The notes under the pieces: model-generated | Told to the model about the DNA's origin: nothing | Database searches by the model: none | Seen by the model: only the letters and a program-made list of their open reading frames with translations | In this document: positions 1 to 5,205 of the stretch, in pieces | Position numbering within the stretch: position 1 is the first letter of the stretch | Layout: every line of letters starts with the position of its first letter | Translations under genes and position numbers: made by a program | DNA from: Candidatus Peregrinibacteria bacterium | GTDB taxonomy: Bacteria; Patescibacteriota; Gracilibacteria; UM-FILTER-43-11 | Reading direction: 5' to 3' | Assembly (NCBI GenBank): GCA_016220125.1 | Contig: JACRIF010000012.1 | Span: 1 to 5,219, forward strand | DNA length: 5,219 nucleotides

Positions 1-1
1 G

Positions 2-1450
2 CCCCGATTGAACGCCGTGTTCGAACATATGGCCTCCGTTCTTGCCACCGCAGGCACCCGCCTTCGAAAAAAGCCGTCGCCGTCCGCCGTTGGTTCCGGT
101 TTTTTCGGTGGAATGCTGGTGGGCGTTTCCCTGGGGCTGATCTGGACTCCTTGCGTGGGCCCCATCCTGGCCTCCGTCATTTCCTTGGCGCTGACCGGAT
201 CGGTGACCGCGGAGGCCTTTTTGATCACCTTGTCGTATTCCATCGGCACGGCCCTCCCCATGCTCGCGATTCTTTATGGAGGTCGTCAGTTGATCCAACA
301 AGTGCCCTGGCTGACCCGGCATCTCGGCACACTCCAAAAATGTTTTGGTTGGCTCATGATCCTGACTGCCTTGGCCATCGCGTTCAATGTCGACCGACAG
401 TTCCAGACCTACGTGCTGAAGCAATTCCCGAATTACGGAAAGGGCCTCACCTCCTTTGAGGAGAACGCCCCGGTGCAGCAAGCGCTCGGGAAAAAAATGC
501 CTATCGTACCGCCAGCGGATGATGTCGGCGCCCCCAAGGCCCCGGAGCTTATTCCCGGAGGTGTGTGGTTCAACAGCCCCCCGCTCACTTTGGCCCAGCT
601 TCGCGGAAAGGTGGTGCTCATCGATTTCTGGACCTACAGTTGCATCAATTGCATCCGCACTCTGCCTTATCTCAAGGCCTGGCATGAAAAGTACGCGAAC
701 CAAGGCTTGGTGATCATCGGGGTGCATTCGCCCGAGTTCGAGTTCGAGAAGAATCCCGACAATGTCCAAAGGGCCTTGAAGGATTTCGGCATTGGCTACC
801 CCGTGATGCAGGACAACAACTTTGCCACGTGGACCGCCTACAACAACCATTACTGGCCCGCGAAATATTTCATCGACGCCACGGGGAAACTCGTTTCCAC
901 CCATTTCGGGGAAGGGGAGTACGACGAATCCGAAGCCCTGATCCAAAAAATGCTCCAGGAAGCCGGCCACCCCGTGAGCGAACCCATCCAAAACGAATCC
1001 ACTCCGATTTACAGCGCGACCCCCGAAACGTACGTGGGTGCCTCGCGGATCGATCGCTTCGCCTCGCCAGAACCCATGATCCCCGATGAAGAGGGGGTTT
1101 ACACTTTTCCGGAAACGCTCGGCAGGAACGCAATCGCCTTCAGCGGAAAATGGCTGGTGGAGGACGAGATGTCCTCCCCTCGCAAGGGGGCCAAGCTTCG
1201 ACTCGACTTCGAATCGAAGCGGGTTTTTTTGGTGCTTCGGCCCCTGGGCGCCGATTCCGGGCAAGTGCGCGCCACCTTGGATGGCAAGCCCATCGCCGAC
1301 AGCGCGGGCAAGGATGTCGCAGCGGGGGTGGCGACCGTGGACCAGGATCGGCTTTACGAATTGGTGAACCTGGCCGAACCCGGGCGGCATACGCTTGAGC
1401 TTGAATTCCTGGATTCCAACACCGGCGTTTACGCGTTCACGTTTGGGTGA
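2..1450 (+). CDS. dipZ: DipZ-like CcdA/thioredoxin fusion protein, 5' partial
   Basis: The reading frame is open to the left edge, so the gene starts upstream; the TTG at 8 is only the first possible start codon inside the window. Numbering from that TTG, residues about 31-130 form three hydrophobic segments. These match the second half of a six-helix CcdA/DsbD membrane domain, with the conserved TPCVGP motif (Cys49). A linker follows, then a TlpA-like thioredoxin domain (about 180-320) with the redox motif C212-I-N-C215 and the cis-proline in YWPAK (Pro284). Residues about 345-480 match the beta-rich C-terminal domain of DipZ proteins, beginning near FSGKW (378-382). In this family the membrane part carries reducing equivalents from cytoplasmic thioredoxin to the extracytoplasmic thioredoxin domain, supporting disulfide reduction or cytochrome c maturation; the exact client here is unknown. 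It ends with TGA. The M23 peptidase gene follows after 21 bases on the same strand, so the two are probably cotranscribed. The three-domain order argues against a plain TlpA or CcdA. Confidence 0.88.
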   Translation, partial: PRLNAVFEHMASVLATAGTRLRKKPSPSAVGSGFFGGMLVGVSLGLIWTPCVGPILASVISLALTGSVTAEAFLITLSYSIGTALPMLAILYGGRQLIQQVPWLTRHLGTLQKCFGWLMILTALAIAFNVDRQFQTYVLKQFPNYGKGLTSFEENAPVQQALGKKMPIVPPADDVGAPKAPELIPGGVWFNSPPLTLAQLRGKVVLIDFWTYSCINCIRTLPYLKAWHEKYANQGLVIIGVHSPEFEFEKNPDNVQRALKDFGIGYPVMQDNNFATWTAYNNHYWPAKYFIDATGKLVSTHFGEGEYDESEALIQKMLQEAGHPVSEPIQNESTPIYSATPETYVGASRIDRFASPEPMIPDEEGVYTFPETLGRNAIAFSGKWLVEDEMSSPRKGAKLRLDFESKRVFLVLRPLGADSGQVRATLDGKPIADSAGKDVAAGVATVDQDRLYELVNLAEPGRHTLELEFLDSNTGVYAFTFG

Positions 1451-1471
1451 GCGTATTCTATTTTTCCACCT

Positions 1472-2116
1472 ATGAAAAAAATCCCTCTTTTATGCCTGTT
1501 CAGCGCCGTTTTATGGGGATGCGCCCCTATTCCCCCTGTTGAGGACTTGAAGTCCAAGCCCGCGCAGGAAACTCAAACCCCGGCGGCTTCCGAACCCCTT
1601 ATTTCAGCGGACTGGCCTTTGGCCGGGGCTGAAAAACGCGTGACGAAAAAACCCTTCGGCCTCAAGGTTTCCCCCGCGGATTCGCCCGTTCAGCCTGAAA
1701 AATTTTCAGGCTACCACACCGGTGTGGACTACGAAACGTTTGCGGACGAGAAGGACACGGATGTTTTCGTCTCTGCGGTTTGCGAGGGGACAATTTTGCA
1801 AAAGCGAAAAGCCCAGGGATATGGCGGTGTCGTGGTTCAATCCTGCCAGTTCGGCGACCAGCCCGTGACGGTTGTCTATGGGCATCTTCAGTTGTCCTCC
1901 ATCACCCTGACGATTGGCGAATCCCTGAAGGCAGGGGAGCGTTTCGCAACGCTTGGGCGGGGCTTTAGCACAGACACGGGCGGGGAGCGCAAGCATCTGC
2001 ATCTGGGCATTAAAAAAGGCGCTGTCGCCAATCTGCTCGGCTATGTTCAAAAGGAATCCACGCTTCAGGGTTGGATGGATTTTGAGCACATTCGGAAAAC
2101 GGCCTCGCCCCAGTAA
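1472..2116 (+). CDS. M23 family metallopeptidase, probable lipoprotein
   Basis: This is a 214-residue protein. The ATG at 1472 is chosen because it begins a short signal peptide (MKK, a hydrophobic stretch, then LWGC). Cys17 is the likely lipidation site, although Trp at -2 makes the lipobox imperfect. A proline/serine/threonine-rich linker (about 18-50) leads to a LytM/M23 domain (about 60-205). All key residues are visible: H82xxxD86 and H177 as zinc ligands, with H138 (YGHL) and H175 of the HLH motif as the expected catalytic histidines. It is therefore probably an active endopeptidase that cuts peptidoglycan cross-bridges outside the cytoplasmic membrane, anchored by lipid. Cys104 and Cys125 in the domain could form a disulfide, which would fit with a thiol-redox gene just upstream; that link is inference. 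No Shine-Dalgarno sequence lies in the 21-base gap after the DipZ-like gene, so expression probably depends on the shared transcript. Only five bases separate its stop from the convergent DUF1905 stop. Confidence 0.9.
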   Translation: MKKIPLLCLFSAVLWGCAPIPPVEDLKSKPAQETQTPAASEPLISADWPLAGAEKRVTKKPFGLKVSPADSPVQPEKFSGYHTGVDYETFADEKDTDVFVSAVCEGTILQKRKAQGYGGVVVQSCQFGDQPVTVVYGHLQLSSITLTIGESLKAGERFATLGRGFSTDTGGERKHLHLGIKKGAVANLLGYVQKESTLQGWMDFEHIRKTASPQ

Positions 2117-2121
2117 CCCCC

Positions 2122-2415
2122 CTATTGCAACGTGATCGTGATCCGGATCTGGTCGTTTTCCGCAATGCCTTCCTTTTTTCGTACCTCCGCCTTCAGGGGA
2201 AGCAGATAGGTGCCTTTTTTCTCCGGGAAAATGCTGGTTCTCCAGGTGGTCGACCCGATCGTCACAATCACGGGCATGTGGCGAAAACCCTTTCGTCGCG
2301 GATCGTCAAAGCCCTTGATGCGGGCCGATAGTTCGGCCGGGATCGTGACAAAGTGCCATGAGGCCTTGCCCGACCAGAGCCAGACTTTTTCGGTGAGGGT
2401 GAAGGTTGGGTCCAT
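2122..2415 (-). CDS. DUF1905 domain-containing protein
   Basis: This is a 97-residue protein that fills the whole of the small DUF1905 family domain. Recognisable family features in order are the F-T-L-T-E-KVWLW start, the WHFVTIP segment (about 21-27), the SARIKGF helix region, a central V-TIG-TTWRTSIFP strand pair (about 50-64), the YLLPLKAEVRKKEGI block (about 70-84) and a short beta end, ITITL. There is no signal peptide or membrane segment, so it is probably cytoplasmic. The biochemical role of the family is not established; related domains are often found alone or fused to a YdeI/OmdA-like domain, which is absent here. The ATG at 2415 is preferred because it places the family start at residue 1; no Shine-Dalgarno sequence precedes it. 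It lies 17 bases beyond the T-run of a minus-strand terminator, so it probably has its own promoter. It converges on the M23 gene with a five-base gap and no terminator between them. Confidence 0.85.
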   Translation of the reverse strand: MDPTFTLTEKVWLWSGKASWHFVTIPAELSARIKGFDDPRRKGFRHMPVIVTIGSTTWRTSIFPEKKGTYLLPLKAEVRKKEGIAENDQIRITITLQ

Positions 2416-2421
2416 GGGATT

Positions 2422-2430
2422 AATTTAGCA
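2422..2430 (-). promoter_or_regulatory. possible extended -10 promoter for the DUF1905 gene
   Basis: The minus strand reads TGC-TAAATT, an extended -10 whose hexamer matches TATAAT at four of six positions. No -35 is recognisable 17 bases further upstream, where the terminator hairpin lies. The hexamer ends six bases before the ATG at 2415, so transcription from it would begin at or next to the start codon and give a leaderless mRNA. That agrees with the missing Shine-Dalgarno sequence, but the match is weak and could be chance. Confidence 0.27.
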
Positions 2431-2432
2431 TG

Positions 2433-2457
2433 AAAAAAGCTTATGCGACCATAAGCT
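2433..2457 (-). terminator. rho-independent terminator
   Basis: Read on the minus strand, a perfect 8-bp stem AGCTTATG / CATAAGCT with a GTCG loop is followed at once by a T-run (2437 down to 2433, six T including the last stem base). It now lies 39 bases past the stop of the alpha/beta hydrolase gene and would end that transcript. It also starts five bases beyond a second copy of the tRNA-Asn 3' end, so it may originally have been the terminator of that tRNA gene. The stem has only three G-C pairs, so its strength is moderate. Confidence 0.72.
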
Positions 2458-2462
2458 GTAAA

Positions 2463-2472
2463 TGGCTCCCCC
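2463..2472 (-). repeat. 10-bp copy of the tRNA-Asn 3' end (att-like repeat)
   Basis: The plus strand reads TGGCTCCCCC here, identical to 3912-3921, which is the CCA, discriminator and 3' acceptor strand of tRNA-Asn on the minus strand. Both copies are in the same orientation. This copy lies at the left edge of the AT-rich segment, between the hydrolase stop and the terminator. A tRNA 3'-end fragment at the far edge of an inserted segment is the usual trace of site-specific integration at a tRNA gene. It is short, and identity stops at both ends of the ten bases. Confidence 0.55.
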
Positions 2473-2495
2473 AACTAAGAGAAGTTAGAATTATC

Positions 2496-3299
2496 CTACT
2501 CAGTCAAAAAATCAGTTGCAGCATCAATCCATAAAGGCAAGACGGAAGAAGCTTCCAGATCATGGTCCCCATCGGGAACGATTATTTGATGATTAAAATC
2601 TACGCTTACAGACGATAGGGGCACTGAGAAATCGTTGCCTCCGTGAATATGCAGAACTTGATTGATATGCCCCTTGAGCAATGGATTGTAATCCCTCCCT
2701 ACATTTTCACGGGCGTAATGTGAAAATTTGCCGTAATGCCTTATAACTTCCCCTGAGCTGATTTGGCTTGCCTCTTGCAATAATCTTTCAGGCTCCAGAA
2801 GATTTTTCAATTTGTCCCTTTTTCCCTTTATCATCCAATACCTCAGAAGCAATTGTTGGTTTAGCGCAGGAGCCAGCAATAAGACCCTTGTATTAAGATC
2901 ATTGCTCACTTCCAAACTTTGGACGGCAACGCAGCCTGATAGGCTATGGGTCACAAGGGTTGGCTTTGTGATCCCTGTTGCCTTTGGCAACTGACAAAGA
3001 ACATCCTCAACGTCTTGTCGCAATTTTTCGACGGTCATCAGGGTAAAATCACCCTCCGAAACCGATTTTCCGCAGCCAAGATAGTCTAGTTGAACCGAGG
3101 GCACACCCTTTTGACTTAGAGACTCCGCCAGACTCATGAATTTTTTCTCATTCGTCGAATTTCTTTTAAAGCCATGGAGCATTATGGATCCATAGCCCGA
3201 TGGAATTCCCCGCATGGCAGTCGCAGGGGAATTCAATATCCCCCTTAGCGTTTCACCGTGCCTATTTTTAAAACCAATTTCTCTCTTGAGGAAGTCCAT
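2496..3299 (-). CDS. alpha/beta hydrolase (serine hydrolase)
   Basis: This is a 267-residue protein, a normal length for a single-domain alpha/beta hydrolase. The visible fold landmarks are the oxyanion-hole LHGF (His42-Gly43), the DYLGCGKS turn (about 72-79), the nucleophile elbow THSLSG with Ser119, a likely acid Asp223 in GGNDFSVP, and His246 in GDHDLE. These give a complete Ser-Asp-His triad. The elbow departs from the usual GxSxG, with Thr in place of the first Gly and Ser in place of the last. A helical cap region occupies about 147-210. There is no signal peptide, so it is probably a cytoplasmic esterase or acyl-hydrolase of the serine aminopeptidase-like group; the substrate is unknown. 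The ATG at 3299 is the natural start, with no Shine-Dalgarno sequence before it. A good promoter and an overlapping palindrome lie just upstream and a terminator follows the stop. Its base composition is lower in GC than both flanks, which fits acquisition. Confidence 0.86.
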   Translation of the reverse strand: MDFLKREIGFKNRHGETLRGILNSPATAMRGIPSGYGSIMLHGFKRNSTNEKKFMSLAESLSQKGVPSVQLDYLGCGKSVSEGDFTLMTVEKLRQDVEDVLCQLPKATGITKPTLVTHSLSGCVAVQSLEVSNDLNTRVLLLAPALNQQLLLRYWMIKGKRDKLKNLLEPERLLQEASQISSGEVIRHYGKFSHYARENVGRDYNPLLKGHINQVLHIHGGNDFSVPLSSVSVDFNHQIIVPDGDHDLEASSVLPLWIDAATDFLTE

Positions 3300-3326
3300 A
3301 TCGATTTAGAAATATCAGTGTGAAAG

Positions 3327-3343
3327 TATGCTAAAATAGCATA
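3327..3343. promoter_or_regulatory. palindromic operator candidate over the hydrolase -10
   Basis: This is a perfect 7-bp inverted repeat, TATGCTA-AAA-TAGCATA, 17 bp in all. It covers the whole -10 hexamer (3333-3338) and the bases just downstream. A dimeric repressor bound here would block RNA polymerase; alternatively it is a short hairpin at the 5' end of the transcript. An extra ATGCTA half-site occurs on the minus strand at 3384-3389, but it lies in coding sequence and may be chance. No regulator gene is present in the window. Confidence 0.5.
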
Positions 3344-3361
3344 ATTATTAAATTATGTCAA
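3333..3361 (-). promoter_or_regulatory. sigma70-type promoter of the hydrolase gene
   Basis: The minus strand has a perfect -35 TTGACA (3361-3356), a 17-base spacer and TATTTT as the -10 (3338-3333), preceded by TGC to give an extended -10. The predicted transcription start is near 3326, leaving an untranslated leader of about 27 bases before the ATG at 3299. The surrounding DNA is very AT-rich, so some chance matches are expected, but a consensus -35 at optimal spacing directly upstream of a gene is convincing. Confidence 0.65.
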
Positions 3362-3377
3362 TAATTTGGCCTATTAT

Positions 3378-3724
3378 TTAAGCTAGCATTTTATTGATCA
3401 ACCCCGAAAGCATTTTGCTGATTTCAGTCAGGTCAGCATGCAGGTTTTCAAAAAGACTATCACTCACGTGATTCTCGATTTTGATCAATCTCAAAATTGC
3501 CACGCACTCGTTCGTTGATCCACGGGCAATGAGGTAAAAGTTTTTTTGTCGTTTCTATGAAATTTTCCTGCCCCCTCAGCAATATTCAGGACGATGCTGC
3601 TTGCTGCCCGTCGAAGTTGATCCTTGAGGCTGGGGCTGATGTCCTTATTGGCAAACACTTCACCCAGTTTTTGGTAAACCTGTTCGGATTTTATGTAAAC
3701 GGGAAATTGCTCAAAATTGAACAT
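3378..3724 (-). pseudogene. four-helix bundle protein (23S rRNA intervening-sequence type), frameshifted
   Basis: The N-terminal part begins at ATG 3724 (MFNFEQFPVYIKS...) and carries the family signature DQLRRAASSIVLNIAEGAG at about residues 36-54. After Asp-Lys-Lys (59-61) the frame derails in a run of seven A (plus-strand T run, 3541-3547) and stops at 3491. Reading on in the next frame restores family-like sequence, FYLIARGSTNECVAIL and then a terminal helix ending KMLA, with a stop at 3378-3380. Adding one A gives a continuous 115-residue protein with Asn at position 62, a normal length for the family. So one base is missing, by true mutation, by sequencing or assembly error, or by reliance on slippage at the A run. 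A TTG at 3760 could extend the N-terminus by 12 residues but does not match the family. The function of these proteins is not established; some are encoded inside 23S rRNA intervening sequences, but no rRNA lies here. Confidence 0.82.
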
Positions 3725-3762
3725 AATGCAAAAGATTAACAATGAAGATACAAAAGACAATT

Positions 3763-3771
3763 ATTTTACCA
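3763..3771 (-). promoter_or_regulatory. possible extended -10 promoter of the four-helix-bundle gene
   Basis: The minus strand reads TGG-TAAAAT, five of six matches to TATAAT with the extended TGn element. No -35 is recognisable at the usual spacing. Transcription would begin near 3756, about 32 bases before the ATG at 3724. The short TTAATCC-type repeats lie just upstream and could be regulator sites. Confidence 0.35.
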
Positions 3772-3779
3772 TATTCCCA

Positions 3780-3890
3780 CCTTAATCCTTATCCTTACGG
3801 TTAATCCTTCCAAAAATGAGCCTGAAATATTTCCGAAATCCCATGGCTAATAAGCTTACGGTCTAAGAAGTATAAGAGTAAGGATTGAGG
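3780..3890. repeat. imperfect 18-bp inverted repeats with short TTAATCC-like direct repeats
   Basis: Plus-strand 3780-3797 and the reverse complement of 3873-3890 agree at 15 of 18 positions, and all three differences are C/T swaps. The left arm also contains tandem short units (TTAATCC, TTATCC, TTACGG, TTAATCC), with TTAATCCTT repeated exactly at 3782-3790 and 3801-3809. A CTTACGGT octamer recurs at 3795-3802 and 3855-3862. No coding frame is evident. It could be a degenerate miniature element or an array of protein-binding sites beside the tRNA end. Confidence 0.45.
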
Positions 3891-3912
3891 AAAAATTTCT
3901 GGCGAAATTTTT
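3891..3912 (-). terminator. AT-rich hairpin with T-tract abutting the tRNA 3' end
   Basis: On the minus strand a perfect 9-bp inverted repeat, AAAAATTTC / GAAATTTTT with loop GCCA, begins at the terminal A of the tRNA CCA and ends in five T. Its form suits a weak tRNA terminator, but only one of nine pairs is G-C, so the hairpin would be fragile. It may instead be part of the insertion junction. Confidence 0.42.
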
Positions 3913-3921
3913 GGCTCCCCC
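3912..3921 (-). repeat. tRNA-side copy of the 10-bp att-like repeat
   Basis: These are the final ten bases of tRNA-Asn (acceptor strand, discriminator and CCA), repeated exactly and in the same orientation at 2463-2472. If the segment was inserted, this copy completes the functional tRNA and the distant one marks the old junction. Confidence 0.55.
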
Positions 3922-3986
3922 GGTCAGGCTCGAACTGACGACCTACCGGTTAACAGCCGGTTGCTCTACCACTGAGCTACAGGGGA
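3912..3986 (-). tRNA. tRNA-Asn (anticodon GTT)
   Basis: This is a full cloverleaf of 75 bases including the encoded CCA. The acceptor stem TCCCCTG pairs with CGGGGGA with one T-G wobble, and the discriminator is G. The D arm (TAGCTCAGTGGTAGAGCA), an anticodon stem ACCGG/CCGGT with loop CTGTTAA, a five-base variable region AGGTC and the T arm GTCAG-TTCGAGC-CTGAC are all intact. The anticodon GTT reads AAC and AAT codons. It lies 79 bases downstream of hflX on the same strand; I see no convincing separate promoter or terminator in that gap, so cotranscription is possible. Its 3' end faces the AT-rich segment, and its last ten bases recur at 2463-2472. Confidence 0.97.
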
Positions 3987-4065
3987 ACAAGATGTGGAAA
4001 CCTGTGTTGTCGCGCGTCCGATGTCCGCTGGGAAGTCCCCTGGACCTTCAGATGCAAAAGCTAGA

Positions 4066-5205
4066 TTACTGAAGCGCCATCGAATTTTCAAGGGCTTTTT
4101 TCACCTCGAGCGGAAAAAGAATTTTCGCGATTTTGCCTTTGAGCTCGTCGAGATTGGTTTTGTCCTTGGCCGACACGAACACCGGATCGTACAGGGCAAA
4201 CCGCCGCTCTAAATCCTCGTGGCGGTCCAACTGGAGCAGGTCGATCTTGTTGAACACGTAGACGATTTTTTTCCCCCCGCATTTCAACGTGTTCAACACC
4301 TCGTGCACCACTTTGATCTTCCACTCCATGTCCAAGTCGTCGATGTCGATGACGTGCAGGATCAAATCGGCGTGCACGGTTTCGCTCAACGTGGAATGGA
4401 ACGCGTCGATCAGCTGGGGCGGAAGGTCGCGGATGAAGCCGATGGTGTCGCTCACCAGGCATTCCGTCCGGGCCGCGGGCAGGTACAGCTTCCCGATGCG
4501 GCTATCCAAGGTGGCGAACAGCTCGTCCTTCACTTTCACCTCTTTTTTGGTGAGCGATTTGAGCAGTTGGGATTTGCCCGCGTTCGTGTACCCCACAATC
4601 GCCACGGTGCGGAACCCGTGGTCGTGGCGTTTCTTGCGCTGGCTTTCCTGGCTTTGCTCCACTTTCTCCAGTTCATTCCGTACCCCGCGCTCGCGCAGGC
4701 GGATGTGGCGCTTCATGATTTCGATGTTCGTCTCCCCCTTGCCCCGGGTTCCGATGCCGGCGCCTTGGCGCATCAGCTCCACGCCCATTTTCGAGATGCG
4801 CGGGCCGAAATGGCGGAGCTTGGCCAGCTCGATCTGCAGTTTGGCCTCTTTCGTGACGGCGTGCTTGGCGAAAATCGCCAGGATCAGATCGATCTTGTCC
4901 CACACCTTGATCTGGTGCTTGTCCGTGAACTCCTTTTCCAGATTATAGAGTTGCTCGGGTTTCATCTGGTTGTTCACGATCAAATAGCTCGCCTTCAGCT
5001 CCAGAGCGGTTTTGAGGATCTCCTCGACCTTGCCCGTTCCTATATAGGTACGGTAGTTGGGCATCTGCTTCCGCTGGATTTTCCGGATCACGACAAAACC
5101 GCCATAGGTGTCGACCAGGCGTTCCAATTCGTTCAGACGCGCCAGACTGTCCTCGGGCGTCACTTGGGGCGGGATGATGTCGACGAGAATGACTTTGGGT
5201 AACAT
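4066..5205 (-). CDS. hflX: GTPase HflX
   Basis: This is a 379-residue protein with full HflX architecture. An N-terminal nucleotide-binding HflX domain (about 1-120) includes the typical YIGTGKVEEI segment (54-62). A glycine-rich GAGIGTRGKGETNIE linker (about 148-162) and a charged coiled-coil helix (about 163-195) follow. The G domain has G1 GYTNAGKS (205-212), the G2 Thr in FATLD (230-234), G3 DTIGF (253-257), G4 NKID (319-322) and G5 SAK (345-347). HflX binds the 50S ribosomal subunit and splits stalled or stress-inactivated 70S ribosomes using GTP. All nucleotide-binding motifs are intact, so it should be active. The residue after the P-loop serine is Gln rather than the common Thr or Ser, a mild oddity. 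The ATG at 5205 gives a normal family start, but the frame stays open for the last 14 bases of the window, so an upstream start cannot be excluded. tRNA-Asn follows downstream on the same strand. Confidence 0.95.
   Translation of the reverse strand: MLPKVILVDIIPPQVTPEDSLARLNELERLVDTYGGFVVIRKIQRKQMPNYRTYIGTGKVEEILKTALELKASYLIVNNQMKPEQLYNLEKEFTDKHQIKVWDKIDLILAIFAKHAVTKEAKLQIELAKLRHFGPRISKMGVELMRQGAGIGTRGKGETNIEIMKRHIRLRERGVRNELEKVEQSQESQRKKRHDHGFRTVAIVGYTNAGKSQLLKSLTKKEVKVKDELFATLDSRIGKLYLPAARTECLVSDTIGFIRDLPPQLIDAFHSTLSETVHADLILHVIDIDDLDMEWKIKVVHEVLNTLKCGGKKIVYVFNKIDLLQLDRHEDLERRFALYDPVFVSAKDKTNLDELKGKIAKILFPLEVKKALENSMALQ

Larger units (their letters stand above)
2463..3921. mobile_element. 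putative small tRNA-Asn-associated insertion or island remnant
   Basis: About 1.45 kb lies between two direct copies of the tRNA-Asn 3' end. Base composition changes inside it: the stretch around 3301-3360 is only about a quarter G+C and the hydrolase gene is below half, while hflX and the dipZ-like gene are clearly GC-rich. It carries an alpha/beta hydrolase gene, a broken four-helix-bundle gene and several inverted or direct repeats next to the tRNA. No integrase, transposase or excisionase is visible, so it would be a remnant or an element mobilised in trans. The call rests on the repeat, the composition change and the terminator position together; none is decisive alone. Confidence 0.42.

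Noticed and set aside
433..1367. Several 60-93-codon frames overlapping the dipZ-like gene on both strands
   Set aside because: Their translations are Arg/Pro/Ser-rich as expected of shifted GC-rich coding DNA, and the main frame carries the redox motifs.
1706..2089. A 127-codon minus-strand frame inside the M23 gene
   Set aside because: It lies wholly within the peptidase coding region, whose catalytic residues are all present, and it shows no family features of its own.
2268..2474. A 68-codon minus-strand frame overlapping the DUF1905 gene start
   Set aside because: It overlaps the recognised DUF1905 gene in another frame and crosses the terminator and att-like repeat; no domain is visible.
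2812..2994. A 60-codon plus-strand frame opposite the hydrolase gene
   Set aside because: It is antisense to a complete hydrolase gene and has no promoter, ribosome site or recognisable family.
3378..3724. A toxin-antitoxin or phage-defence role for the four-helix-bundle and hydrolase pair
   Set aside because: Neither protein matches a known toxin, antitoxin or defence effector, and they have separate promoter candidates; neighbourhood alone is not enough.
3994..4065. A possible regulatory RNA or terminator between hflX and tRNA-Asn
   Set aside because: Only a short GTCC/GGAC pairing is seen, with no T-run and no recognisable promoter, so I cannot support a feature.
4219..5202. A 327-codon open frame on the plus strand antisense to hflX
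   Set aside because: It is an exact shadow of a GC-rich conserved gene, its translation is Val/Leu/Gln/Asp-rich with no recognisable domain, and hflX on the other strand has every GTPase motif.
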